From assembly GCA_902362805.1 (NCBI GenBank), contig CABIXY010000003.1, forward strand, positions 1 to 45,944: a stretch of 45,944 bases of DNA, in the 5' to 3' direction. The notes beneath the pieces are model-generated. The model was not told the DNA's origin and searched no databases. It was given only the letters and a program-made list of their open reading frames with translations. A program made the position numbers and the translations under genes. Shown one piece after another: positions 17,159 through 24,456 of this stretch. Origin of the DNA: Eubacteriaceae bacterium. GTDB taxonomy: Bacteria > Bacillota > Clostridia > Peptostreptococcales > Anaerovoracaceae. Each line of letters opens with the position of its first letter. Position 1 is the stretch's first letter.

Positions 17159-17499
17159 TTCTTCTTCAAAAGGAATTCTATCATATCATAAACACTTTTT
17201 CTATCTTGTGCGTCGAGAGAAAGCAGGCTTTTGATATGTTCTATCATATCAGAGTCTTGCATTAGTTCTGCTATGAAGTCAGTATTAGTCTCCAAATTGG
17301 TTTCATACCCCATTAAGTAGGCAGGGGTAGTACAAAGAACTTTTGCAATAGGCTCTAAGATGGAGATTGGCAAATTTCCAATATCCCCGTTTTCATAACG
17401 GTAAATTGTTGCGCGATTTTTACCAAGCTTAGAAGCGAGGTCTTCAACAGAGAGTCCTGCTTCTATTCTACGATTTTTTATTCTTTCTCCAATAGTCAT
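17149..17499 (-). CDS. XRE-family phage repressor (CI-like)
   Basis: 116 aa. The N-terminal helix-turn-helix spans about residues 4-62 (RRIEAGLSVEDLASKLGKNR, ATIYRYENGDIGNLP). A short C-terminal region (DFIAELMQDSDMIEHI, then SVYDMIEFLLKKKGL) follows, probably for dimerisation. There is no LexA-type peptidase domain, so induction is likely not by self-cleavage and may use the antirepressor encoded downstream. AGGAGG precedes the ATG. It is divergent from the Cro-like gene, with palindromic TCGCATAAAATGCGA operators between them. Confidence 0.92.
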   Translation of the reverse strand: MTIGERIKNRRIEAGLSVEDLASKLGKNRATIYRYENGDIGNLPISILEPIAKVLCTTPAYLMGYETNLETNTDFIAELMQDSDMIEHIKSLLSLDAQDRKSVYDMIEFLLKKKGL

Positions 17500-17531
17500 G
17501 TTAGATTACCTCCTGTGCAATGCCTACTGTT

Positions 17532-17560
17532 ATGTTACCACATGTTTCGCATATATGCAA
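17532..17560 (-). promoter_or_regulatory. leftward repressor promoter
   Basis: Minus strand: TTGCAT (17560-17555), 17 bp, TAACAT (17537-17532). The -35 overlaps the leftmost operator. Confidence 0.6.
17547..17560. promoter_or_regulatory. operator B1 (variant)
   Basis: TCGCATATATGCAA, a degenerate form of the TCGCATAAAATGCGA palindrome, on the -35 of the repressor promoter. Confidence 0.55.
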
Positions 17561-17586
17561 CAAAAAGATAAAATGATTTAATAAAA

Positions 17587-17601
17587 TCGCATAAAATGCG
17601 A
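17587..17601. promoter_or_regulatory. operator B2
   Basis: TCGCATAAAATGCGA, a perfect palindrome apart from its centre, just upstream of the rightward -35. Confidence 0.8.
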
Positions 17602-17609
17602 AGAATGCA

Positions 17610-17638
17610 TTGACAGATAAAATTCTCCATGCTAATAT
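17610..17638 (+). promoter_or_regulatory. rightward early promoter (PR)
   Basis: TTGACA (17610-17615), 17 bp, TAATAT (17633-17638), bracketed by operators B2 and B3. It drives the Cro-like gene and the early operon. Confidence 0.82.
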
Positions 17639-17646
17639 ATGGTTAA

Positions 17647-17661
17647 TCGCATAAAATGCGA
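17647..17661. promoter_or_regulatory. operator B3
   Basis: TCGCATAAAATGCGA, identical to B2 and exactly 60 bp from it, at the start-point side of PR. Confidence 0.8.
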
Positions 17662-17681
17662 AAATGGAAGGAGGTGAGTTA

Positions 17682-17900
17682 ATGGTTAATGTTAATAAGT
17701 TAAAAGGGAAAATTGTAGAATGTGGCATGAACATAGAACAAATTGCAAAAGAGACGGGCATTAATAAAAGCACATTTTACAGGAAGATGAACGATAAAGG
17801 AGATTCTTTTACAATTAGTGAAGCTGACATGATTGCGAAAGCGTTGCAGCTTACGGGCAGAGAGGTGAATGACATTTTTTTTAGTCAATATGTCGCATAA
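17682..17900 (+). CDS. Cro-like helix-turn-helix regulator
   Basis: 72 aa from ATG 17682 with AAGGAGGTGA upstream. A helix-turn-helix (MNIEQIAKETGINKSTFYRK) is followed by SEADMIAKALQLTGREVNDIF. It is the first gene of the rightward early operon and divergent from the CI-like repressor, which is the classical cro position. Its stop codon lies inside a fourth operator copy (17893-17907). An earlier in-frame ATG at 17664 sits within the ribosome binding region and is rejected. Confidence 0.88.
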   Translation: MVNVNKLKGKIVECGMNIEQIAKETGINKSTFYRKMNDKGDSFTISEADMIAKALQLTGREVNDIFFSQYVA

Positions 17901-17907
17901 AGTGCGA
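17893..17907. promoter_or_regulatory. operator B4 overlapping the cro-like stop codon
   Basis: TCGCATAAAGTGCGA, one base different from B2/B3, about 245 bp downstream of B3. It could bind repressor inside the operon (roadblock or looping). Confidence 0.65.
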
Positions 17908-17931
17908 AAGAATTCGAGAAAGAGGTGAGTT

Positions 17932-18012
17932 ATGAATAACTTAATGCCGTTCAATACGGAAATCATTCCTGTGTACATAACAGCGGATGGAAGAAGGAGA
18001 GGAAGAAGATGA
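17932..18012 (+). CDS. 26-residue ORF before the antirepressor
   Basis: ATG 17932 with AGAGGTGAG upstream. Reads MNNLMPFNTEIIPVYITADG and an Arg-rich end, and its TGA overlaps the next ATG (ATGA). The opening resembles the start of AntA-type antirepressors (LIPVY..), so it may be a remnant of such a gene, or a leader peptide coupling translation to the antirepressor. Low certainty. Confidence 0.4.
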   Translation: MNNLMPFNTEIIPVYITADGRRRGRR

Positions 18013-18770
18013 ATGAATTACAAATCTTTAAAAGCAATCAATTTGGTCAAGTAAGAGTTATTGAGGAAGATGGCAAGATACTGTTTTGCGGCAGTGACAT
18101 TGCAAGAGCATTGGGATATGCAAACCCAAGAAAGGCACTAGCTGATCATTGCAAGGGTGTAACGAAACGGAACACCCCTACAACAGGAGGAGTGCAGGAA
18201 CTATCTTATATCCTAGAGGGTGACCTCTACCGCCTTATTACTCACAGTAAGCTGCCGCAGGCAGAAAGATTCGAGAGCTGGATATTTGATGAGGTATTGC
18301 CTTCTATCAGAAAGCATGGCGGCTACATAGCAGGGCAGGAAACCATGACCGATGATGAACTGCTTGCAAGGGCATATCTTGTAGCCCAAAGCAAAATTAA
18401 GGAGAAAGACGAGGCAATCGAGCGAATGAAGCCGAAGGAAATCTTTACAGATGCAGTCAGTGCGAGCAAGACTTCCATCTTGATTGGAGAGATGGCAAAG
18501 ATAATGAAGCAGAACGGTGTTGATATGGGACAGCAGAGGTTGTTCAAGTGGCTGCGTGAGAACGGATATCTGATTAAAAGAAATGGCAGCGACAGGAACA
18601 TGCCGACACAGCGATCAATGGAACTGGGACTGTTCGAGATTAAAGAAACGGCTATCACCCATTCGAACGGCACCATAACTGTCAGCCGTACACCCAAAGT
18701 AACCGGAAAAGGGCAGATATATTTCACAAACATGCTGATACCAGAACGCCATGAATCAGTTAGAACTTGA
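18009..18770 (+). CDS. phage antirepressor (Bro-N plus KilAC/ANT domains)
   Basis: 253 aa. The N-terminal Bro-N domain spans about residues 1-110 (GQVRVIEEDGKILFCGSDIA, RALGYANPRKALADHC, GDLYRLITHSKLPQAERFE, WIFDEVLPSIRKHGGY). The C-terminal KilAC (ANT) domain covers about 150-250 (QQRLFKWLRENGYLIKR, GLFEIKETAITHSNGTI). Such proteins counter the lysogenic repressor and favour lytic growth. It lies in the early operon right after the cro-like gene. This fits with the CI-like repressor lacking an autocleavage domain. Confidence 0.93.
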   Translation: MNELQIFKSNQFGQVRVIEEDGKILFCGSDIARALGYANPRKALADHCKGVTKRNTPTTGGVQELSYILEGDLYRLITHSKLPQAERFESWIFDEVLPSIRKHGGYIAGQETMTDDELLARAYLVAQSKIKEKDEAIERMKPKEIFTDAVSASKTSILIGEMAKIMKQNGVDMGQQRLFKWLRENGYLIKRNGSDRNMPTQRSMELGLFEIKETAITHSNGTITVSRTPKVTGKGQIYFTNMLIPERHESVRT

Positions 18771-18784
18771 AAGGAGGAATCACA

Positions 18785-19009
18785 ATGAAAGAAATCAAAA
18801 AGATGCGAACTATCGAACAGGCCTACAATGACCTAAAAGAGATAGACCCAAACACAGCAATTACAAAGAACTGTATCCGTGACCTTGTGCTTGGCGGGTA
18901 TCTCCCTTTCCTTCAGGTGAAATCAAAAAGGCTGATTGATCTTGATGACCTGATGGAATACATAGGTGCAAACATGAAGGACATGGCAGAAAGGCAGGGT
19001 GCAAGGTGA
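18785..19009 (+). CDS. small winged-helix/excisionase-like protein
   Basis: 74 aa from ATG 18785, which has a perfect AAGGAGG. The sequence (TIEQAYNDLKEIDPNTAITK, then CIRDLVLGGYLPFLQVKSKR and LIDLDDLMEYIGANM) has the form of a MerR/excisionase-type DNA-binding domain, in which a helix pair is followed by a strand with a recognised arginine and a final helix. Excisionase or early regulator are both possible. Its stop overlaps the next start. Confidence 0.7.
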   Translation: MKEIKKMRTIEQAYNDLKEIDPNTAITKNCIRDLVLGGYLPFLQVKSKRLIDLDDLMEYIGANMKDMAERQGAR

Positions 19010-19668
19010 TGATGTATTTGACAAAGAACCGAGGGGCAATGACGCAGGCTGATGTGGCGTTACTTTATGCTGAAGCATTGGCACGGTTGTATGAAAAGCA
19101 CATGGACGAAGAACTGGAAGGCAGCACGGTGCTGACCCAGCAGATTGTCTTTTTGAATGTAAAGACGTTTTCATTCCTCCCAGCGGCCATGATTGACGAA
19201 ATGAGCAGAAAGCGGGCAGAAGAATTACTGAGGGAATACTTCAAGGCCATCGACCTGATTTCCACCCTCACCCCGAGACAGTTCATGCAGGTCTTTCCAG
19301 TAGCAAAGGATTATGACGGCGAAAAGTATGAAACGAAGGACTATTTCTTCGCAATGGAACAGATTGGCAAAATCGGAATGGACAATGTAATCGGTGAAGA
19401 GCGGATTGACCTGTTCCTTATGGAATACTGGAACAAGAGCATTACGCATTTCCTTGTCAATGGTACGGTAATTATGGACAGGATAAGATCATTTGACGGT
19501 CTTCCAAGCATGATGGCACAGTTCATGGCAGACCAGGGCATCAGTGGACATGCCTACTATGAAGAGGAAGGCGTCATGGTTGACGGGGACGGAAAAGTGA
19601 TGAAGGTCCAGAAGCCGAAGCGGAGGGTTCCGAAGTACATCAGGGTACTGAAAGGCGGAAAACATTAA
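19009..19668 (+). CDS. conserved-looking early phage protein of unknown function
   Basis: 219 aa from ATG 19009 (overlapping the previous TGA; GTG 19006 is also possible). No domain recognised. The protein is helical and methionine-rich with an acidic C-terminal third (HAYYEEEGVMVDGDG) and a basic end (KVQKPKRRVPKYIRVLKGGK). No signal peptide or membrane segment. The position between the excisionase-like gene and the Rha-like regulator suggests an early role, such as host takeover or replication support, but this is only context. Confidence 0.75.
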   Translation: MMYLTKNRGAMTQADVALLYAEALARLYEKHMDEELEGSTVLTQQIVFLNVKTFSFLPAAMIDEMSRKRAEELLREYFKAIDLISTLTPRQFMQVFPVAKDYDGEKYETKDYFFAMEQIGKIGMDNVIGEERIDLFLMEYWNKSITHFLVNGTVIMDRIRSFDGLPSMMAQFMADQGISGHAYYEEEGVMVDGDGKVMKVQKPKRRVPKYIRVLKGGKH

Positions 19669-19720
19669 CAGCGTATATGACCTGCAATCGGCAGGCGTTC
19701 AAATGAGAAAGGAGAACATT

Positions 19721-20431
19721 ATGAACCAGTTAGAACAAACATTAGACAGCCGTGAAGTGGCACAAATGGTAGAGAAAGACCACAACAAGTTATTAAGAGA
19801 CATCAGGGAGTATTGCGAACAATTGTCACTGTCCAAAATTGGACAGTCAGATTTCTTCACAGAGAATACATACACTAATGACCGTGGTAAAGAATATCCG
19901 TGCTACATGGTAACGAAAAAAGGATGTGAGTTTATTGCTAACAAACTAACGGGCGTAAAAGGAACTACCTTCACTGCAAAGTATATAAACCGGTTCCATG
20001 ACATGGCGGAGACCATCGCAAACGGTTTTGATTTATCAGAACTGAGTCCGCAGCTGCAGCTTCTGATCAGCGTGGAGACGGAGCAGAAACGGCAGAGGAA
20101 GGAACTGACACAGGTCAGGACGGACTTGCAGGAGTTCAAACAGGAAATGCCGATCCTCGGCATCGAAGAGAGCCGCATCACGACGGCGGTAAGGGCGAAG
20201 GGCACAGCGTGTCTCGGAGGCAAGGAATCTCCTGCGTACCAGGACAAGTCCCTCCGTGGGAAGGTGTATTCCGACATCTACAGTCAGCTGAAACGTGAAT
20301 TCGGGGTTTCCACATACAAGGCGATCAGGCGCAGCCGGTGTGATGCTGCAGTCAACGCAGTAGAAAGATACACGCTCCCTGCTATACTGAGGGAGCAGAT
20401 CGAATCAGTGAACAGACAGGTGCGCATATAG
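19721..20431 (+). CDS. Rha-family regulator with ORF6C domain
   Basis: 236 aa from ATG 19721 with AAAGGAGA upstream. Residues about 1-100 match the Rha (pRha) regulatory domain: SREVAQMVEKDHNKLLRDIR, then NDRGKEYPCYMVTKKGCEFI and FTAKYINRFHDM. The C-terminal part looks like ORF6C (DKSLRGKVYSDIYSQLKREF, GVSTYKAIRRSRCDAAV). This combination is common in phages of Bacillota as an early regulator or second antirepressor-like protein. It lies in the early operon. Confidence 0.88.
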   Translation: MNQLEQTLDSREVAQMVEKDHNKLLRDIREYCEQLSLSKIGQSDFFTENTYTNDRGKEYPCYMVTKKGCEFIANKLTGVKGTTFTAKYINRFHDMAETIANGFDLSELSPQLQLLISVETEQKRQRKELTQVRTDLQEFKQEMPILGIEESRITTAVRAKGTACLGGKESPAYQDKSLRGKVYSDIYSQLKREFGVSTYKAIRRSRCDAAVNAVERYTLPAILREQIESVNRQVRI

Positions 20432-20448
20432 GAAGGGATGGAAGTGAG

Positions 20449-20646
20449 ATGAAGCATGTTACGAGAATCAAGCACAAGGCGATGGAGACGGACGACCTGT
20501 GTGCGGTATATGTCCAATTCACGGGGAACCTCGTCATGAACACGTCCTGCAAAGACCACGAAGGGAAGGTCATAGGCCTGGGCATGATGGACAAGAAGCA
20601 GAGGACGGTCTCAGAGGCACTTAAGATGCTGCAGGAAAATCTATAG
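20449..20646 (+). CDS. small early phage protein, unknown
   Basis: 65 aa. Strand-rich beginning with basic MKHVTRIKHKAM, then DDLCAVYVQFTGNLVMNTSC. The end is a helix (TVSEALKMLQENL). GGAAG lies upstream. No recognised domain. It is the first of four small genes in a row (20449-21275) that are candidates for host-interaction or anti-defence functions by position only. Confidence 0.65.
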   Translation: MKHVTRIKHKAMETDDLCAVYVQFTGNLVMNTSCKDHEGKVIGLGMMDKKQRTVSEALKMLQENL

Positions 20647-20654
20647 GAGGCAGG

Positions 20655-20840
20655 ATGATGACAAGTGTGATAAAGCTGGCGGAAAGCGTGCAGGGGAATA
20701 TCCCAGATGCATATGACATGGAATTCGGGCAGATGGTGGAAATTATATATGAATATGAAAACAATCTGTTTGACATGGTCTATTGTGCATTCCAATTCGG
20801 ATATCTACAGGGAACGAGGAGGAAAAAAGATGAAAAATAA
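20655..20840 (+). CDS. small acidic early phage protein, unknown
   Basis: 61 aa with AGGAGG 6 nt before ATG 20655. Acidic and aromatic (YDMEFGQMVEIIYEYENNLF), with a KKDEK tail. Its end overlaps the next start by 11 nt. No recognised domain. Confidence 0.65.
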   Translation: MMTSVIKLAESVQGNIPDAYDMEFGQMVEIIYEYENNLFDMVYCAFQFGYLQGTRRKKDEK

Positions 20841-21069
20841 AAGACCGACTTTCGAAAAAGCCGACCTAAAAAACCAAGTACATATTACCACGGATGCGGA
20901 GAAAAAGCAAGTGGAAATCGGCGGCAGGGATTATCCTGTCGCCGGACTGGTCGAAACCAGGTGCGGCACCGTCGTGCCCCTGGTGGACATCAAGCAGATG
21001 AGCGATGAAAGATGGATGGAGCTGACCAACGCCCCGGAGCAGGCCGCCTGGAGAAAGGAAATATTGTAA
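20830..21069 (+). CDS. small early phage protein, unknown
   Basis: 79 aa from ATG 20830 (GGAGGAAAAAAG upstream). Basic N-terminus, then a strand-rich core (VHITTDAEKKQVEIGGRDYP, VETRCGTVVPLVDIKQMSD). No recognised domain. Its stop overlaps the next ATG (TAATG). The in-frame upstream extension overlaps the previous gene and is rejected. Confidence 0.65.
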   Translation: MKNKRPTFEKADLKNQVHITTDAEKKQVEIGGRDYPVAGLVETRCGTVVPLVDIKQMSDERWMELTNAPEQAAWRKEIL

Positions 21070-21275
21070 TGAGCAGACAGAATGATTTAATGAGGGCATG
21101 TGATGCCATGCGTCCGCAAAAGAGAGAGGAATTCCTTAAAATGATTTGGAGCCAGAAGATGGAGTGTTATGACCTGCCCGGCATACAACTCATATGGAAT
21201 GAAGCAAGCAGGGACACGGCCTTAAAATGCCTGTCGATGTTCCAGTATGGCGTGATCATCGGCAAGCGCATGTAA
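21069..21275 (+). CDS. small early phage protein, unknown
   Basis: 68 aa, helical (MSRQNDLMRACDAMRPQKRE, then FLKMIWSQKMECYDLPGIQL). The start ATG 21069 is coupled to the preceding stop, with AAAGGAAA upstream. No recognised domain. Confidence 0.6.
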   Translation: MSRQNDLMRACDAMRPQKREEFLKMIWSQKMECYDLPGIQLIWNEASRDTALKCLSMFQYGVIIGKRM

Positions 21276-21297
21276 CGGATGAGGAGGAAGCAAGGAG

Positions 21298-22077
21298 ATG
21301 GCAGAAGTAAAATGGATCAAGATCACCACGGATATCTTTGATGATGAAAAAATACTGATGATCGAGTCGCTGCCTTCGGCTGACAGCATCATCGTCATCT
21401 GGTTCAAGCTGCTCGCCCTGGCAGGGAAGCAGAACAACAACGGCGTGTTCATCATGTCAAACGGAATCCCCTATACGGACGAGATGCTGGCAAGCATCTT
21501 CCGCAGGGACATCAACACCGTGCGGATGGCCGTAGAGGTCTTCCGGCAATATGGGATGGTTGAAATCATCTATGACACCATCACGATCCCCAACTGGGAG
21601 AAGCACCAGACATTGGACTCCTATGAGAAGAAAAAACAGAGGGACAAACTGTACCAGCAGGAACGCAGACGGAAGCAGAAAATGATCGCAAGCGGAGAAT
21701 CGTCTGACGAGTCGTCTGACGTCGCTGTTTCAGAAGAAGAAATAGAAGAAGATAAAGAAAGGAATATATATACGTCAAAGAATTGCCAGAAAATCATAGA
21801 CCTTTACAACGATATCTGCAAATCACTCCCTAGGTGCATCAAACTGTCAGAGACAAGGAAGCGGCATATCAAGGCAAGGCTGAAAGACGGATACGGGGAA
21901 GAGGATTTCAGAAAGGTTTTCGAGAAGGCGGAAGCCAGCGACTTCCTTACTGGAAAAGCTGAGAAATGGAAGGCAGGCTTCGACTGGTTAATCAACGAGA
22001 ACAATATGATCAAGGTCTTAGAAGGCAATTATGACAACAAAGGACAGTCAACCCATTTCACCAATATAGATTTTTAG
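21298..22077 (+). CDS. phage replisome organizer (DnaD-like/replication initiation)
   Basis: 259 aa. Residues about 1-120 match the phage replisome organizer N-terminal domain: WIKITTDIFDDEKILMIESL, FKLLALAGKQNNNGVFIM, MLASIFRRDINTVRMAVEVF. Then comes a charged linker (QQERRRKQK). The C-terminal region (LSETRKRHIKARLKDGYGEE, then FDWLINENNMIKVLEGNY) is the motif found at the end of phage replication proteins. It probably binds the phage origin and recruits the helicase loader and helicase encoded next. The linker DNA in such genes often holds the origin; I see no clear iteron array here. Confidence 0.9.
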   Translation: MAEVKWIKITTDIFDDEKILMIESLPSADSIIVIWFKLLALAGKQNNNGVFIMSNGIPYTDEMLASIFRRDINTVRMAVEVFRQYGMVEIIYDTITIPNWEKHQTLDSYEKKKQRDKLYQQERRRKQKMIASGESSDESSDVAVSEEEIEEDKERNIYTSKNCQKIIDLYNDICKSLPRCIKLSETRKRHIKARLKDGYGEEDFRKVFEKAEASDFLTGKAEKWKAGFDWLINENNMIKVLEGNYDNKGQSTHFTNIDF

Positions 22078-22086
22078 GAGGACGAT

Positions 22087-22332
22087 ATGAGCAAGGATGA
22101 ACTAAAACAGATTATGGATATGCTGTGTGCATATTACCCGAACCACAGCTTCAAGGACATGAAAGCGGTCCTGCAGGCGTGGTACGAGATCATGAAAGAC
22201 TACACTTACCAGGAGGCGGAGAAAGCAATTATAGGATTCACAAAGAACGACCAGAGAGATTACCCGACGTTCCCACATATCGGCAGGATTGTTGCCTTGA
22301 TGGAGAAGGAACGGCATAAATACAGATTCTAG
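22087..22332 (+). CDS. helicase loader-like protein (G39P type)
   Basis: 81 aa, helical: LKQIMDMLCAYYPNHSFKDM, AVLQAWYEIMKDYTYQEAEK, then FPHIGRIVALMEKER. The pattern resembles the replicative helicase loader/inhibitor family of SPP1 G39P. Its place between the replisome organizer and the DnaB-type helicase supports this. AGGAGG precedes the start. Confidence 0.7.
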   Translation: MSKDELKQIMDMLCAYYPNHSFKDMKAVLQAWYEIMKDYTYQEAEKAIIGFTKNDQRDYPTFPHIGRIVALMEKERHKYRF

Positions 22333-22341
22333 GAGGCGGAC

Positions 22342-23541
22342 ATGGACGAAGAGAAGATCATCATAGGGGGCTGGCTCCTGGGATACCATCTGGACGACAT
22401 GGCAAGGCTGGAACCATCGGACTTTACAAGCTGCAGGGACATCGTGGGAGCCATGAAGGATGTGGGCACGGATACATTCCGCATCAGCAGGAAGCTGAAT
22501 ATACCAATCACCGACCTTGCGGAGATGACCGCCATGTATCAGCCATATCTTTACGGCAGTGCAGTCAGGCAGATGATAGAGACCAAGGCAAAGACCTACC
22601 TTGCAAGTGTGCCGGGGGACACGCCGGTCAGCCAGATTGCAGAGCGGCTTGCAGAATTCGCCGAAGCCACGAACATGGGGAGCCTGCCGAAGCCTGCGGA
22701 GAACCTGGCTGGGGGATATCTTGAAGAGATCGACCGCAGGATGAAGGAAAAGCCCGTCAGGTGGATGCTGCCGAGCCTGGACTATTACATGGGCGGGATA
22801 CGCACCAAGGAGCTGACCACGGTCGGCGCAAGGCCAAGCGTCGGCAAAAGCGCATTCCTGCTCCAGGCGGCACAGGCCATAGCGAGGCAGGATAAGAAGG
22901 TGCTCTACCTGCCCCTGGAGATGAGCACGATGCAGACCGTGGAAAGGATGGTGCAGTCAAAGGGCGGCATCAGCCAGGAGCGGTTAAGGAGGGGAAGGCT
23001 GACAGATGAAGAATGGGGCAAACTCTCCATCAGGCTGGACGATGTCAGGGAAGTGGAGAAAGGGAAGAACTTCCTGCTCTTCGAAGGATGCAACAGCCTG
23101 GCTGCCATCAGGCAGCTTGTCAGGGTACACAAGCCCTTCGCAGTGGTGATAGACCAGCTGACACAGCTGACGGACGACAGGCGGTTCCGTGACAAGCGTG
23201 ATCAGTTCTCCTTCATGACAAACCAGCTGAAACGGCTAGCCATGAGCGAGGACGTGGCCGTCCTGCTGGCGGCACAGGTCAACCGCAGCGCACAACAGAG
23301 CGAGCCGACGATGGCGAACCTAAAAGAATCAGGGAGCATCGAGGAGGACAGCGACAACATCATCCTGCTCCATGAGATTCCCTTAGACCAACTGGAGGAT
23401 ACGACAGGGTGGGACGGAACCAACCGCCCTGTCCTGGTGAAAGTCGAGAAACAGAGGGACGGGAGGACGGGTTCCATCAAGACCTGTTTCAGGGCTGACA
23501 GGTTCACGTTTTACGATCTGGAAAGGAGCAGTGATGAATGA
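22342..23541 (+). CDS. DnaB-type replicative helicase
   Basis: 399 aa hexameric helicase that unwinds the phage fork. The N-terminal DnaB-N domain is shortened (about 1-110). The RecA-like domain has Walker A GARPSVGKS (residues 162-170), Walker B FAVVIDQLTQL with Asp271, and the H4-type motif LLAAQVNRSAQQ followed by SGSIEEDSDNIILLHE. The family length is usually about 440 aa, so this is a compact phage version. The arginine-finger region is present near the C-terminus (EKQRDGRTG). It overlaps the next gene by 8 nt. Confidence 0.95.
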   Translation: MDEEKIIIGGWLLGYHLDDMARLEPSDFTSCRDIVGAMKDVGTDTFRISRKLNIPITDLAEMTAMYQPYLYGSAVRQMIETKAKTYLASVPGDTPVSQIAERLAEFAEATNMGSLPKPAENLAGGYLEEIDRRMKEKPVRWMLPSLDYYMGGIRTKELTTVGARPSVGKSAFLLQAAQAIARQDKKVLYLPLEMSTMQTVERMVQSKGGISQERLRRGRLTDEEWGKLSIRLDDVREVEKGKNFLLFEGCNSLAAIRQLVRVHKPFAVVIDQLTQLTDDRRFRDKRDQFSFMTNQLKRLAMSEDVAVLLAAQVNRSAQQSEPTMANLKESGSIEEDSDNIILLHEIPLDQLEDTTGWDGTNRPVLVKVEKQRDGRTGSIKTCFRADRFTFYDLERSSDE

Positions 23542-23752
23542 GAGAGAAATGCTGGAAGGCACCATAGCAAAGAACCTGGAAAGGATTAAAGAAGATACCA
23601 CAGCGGCCTTGGAAGCTGCAGGGGACAATGACGAAGTGTTCGAGATCGTGAAGGCGCTTTATGATACCAGGAGGAAGCTGATCGGACTGCGGTGTGATTT
23701 TCTGCATAGGGGAATGGAGCCGTATGAGAACGAGACGATTTCGGGCAGTTAG
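23534..23752 (+). CDS. small helical phage protein, unknown
   Basis: 72 aa from ATG 23534, inside the helicase end, with GGAAAGGAG upstream. Helical (MNEREMLEGTIAKNLERIKE, VFEIVKALYDTRRKLIGL). No recognised domain. The position after the helicase suggests a replication accessory role, which is only context. A 33-codon ORF (about 23802-23900) in the following gap is not supported. Confidence 0.6.
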   Translation: MNEREMLEGTIAKNLERIKEDTTAALEAAGDNDEVFEIVKALYDTRRKLIGLRCDFLHRGMEPYENETISGS

Positions 23753-23874
23753 AGACGTACATATGTTCTGAATGAACGGATGTTTGAAAAACGAATGAAA
23801 CCCGACACAGGAGGCTGTAAGGGGTCTTATATGAGGCATAAAAGCCATAGAGTGATAAGCATAGAGGGGGCAGC

Positions 23875-24300
23875 ATGGAGGCAAAAGAATTTTTAAGGCA
23901 ATATAAAGAAATCAAGGCGGACTTGAAAAACCTGGATACGGAGATCAAGGAACTGGGGGAGCAGGCGGACAATATCAGTATTTCCTACAGCCTAGACAGG
24001 GTACAGACCAGCGGACTGTCAGACAGGGTGGGAAACCTGGCAGCCAAGATTGCAGACAAGACGAATGAGGCAATCAATATGCGATTCTGCCTGTCAGAAA
24101 TTTTATCGGAAATCGTCAAGACAATCAAGACCGTGGGAGATTACCGTCTGAGGCGCATCTTATATGCGTACTACATAGAGGGAAGCAGTTGGCAGGCCAT
24201 AGCAGATGAGCTGAATATGTCAAGGCAGTGGGCGTGCCACTTGCACGGCATAGCCCTTTTGGAAGTTGAAAAAATCATCAAAGAAATTTCGGATAGTTGA
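23875..24300 (+). CDS. late transcription regulator, DUF1492/ArpU-like (sigma-70 region 4 fold)
   Basis: 141 aa. An N-terminal coiled coil (FLRQYKEIKADLKNLDTEI) is followed by a sigma region 4-like helix-turn-helix at the C-terminus (RRILYAYYIEGSSWQAIADE, LNMSRQWACHLHGIALLEVE). ArpU-like proteins at the end of the early region activate the late operon in phages of Bacillota. GAGGGGG precedes the ATG. A probable late promoter lies within 40 bp of its stop. Confidence 0.88.
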   Translation: MEAKEFLRQYKEIKADLKNLDTEIKELGEQADNISISYSLDRVQTSGLSDRVGNLAAKIADKTNEAINMRFCLSEILSEIVKTIKTVGDYRLRRILYAYYIEGSSWQAIADELNMSRQWACHLHGIALLEVEKIIKEISDS

Positions 24301-24306
24301 TAGAAG

Positions 24307-24351
24307 TTTACATTCGAAATATGATATAGTTATACTAGGGCAAAGCCCTAG
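24307..24351 (+). promoter_or_regulatory. probable late promoter with palindrome at the start point
   Basis: TTTACA (24307-24312), 18 bp, TATACT (24331-24336). A perfect 7-bp inverted repeat CTAGGGC-AAA-GCCCTAG (24335-24351) overlaps the -10 end and expected start point, so a regulator could bind there. It follows directly after the ArpU-like gene. Confidence 0.55.
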
Positions 24352-24386
24352 AGAATGATCTCCTTTAATTATATAACGGCCAATAC

Positions 24387-24415
24387 AAAGCATCATCTTA
24401 GCGGTGGTGCTTTTG
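24387..24415 (+). terminator. terminator 1 bordering the accessory cassette
   Basis: AAAGCATCATC (24387-24397) pairs with GGTGGTGCTTT (24403-24413, two G-U pairs), then TTTTG. Outer GCCAATA (24379-24385) also pairs with TATTGGC (24417-24423). Its distal 21 bp recur with two changes at 25763-25783. Confidence 0.75.
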
Positions 24416-24456
24416 TTATTGGCGGTCAATCGATGGATAGGATTGCTGTCTTTGTA

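Noticed and set aside
23802..23900. 33-codon ORF between the 72-aa gene and the ArpU-like gene
   Set aside because: No convincing ribosome binding site, overlaps the well-supported ArpU-like start, and no protein-like pattern.
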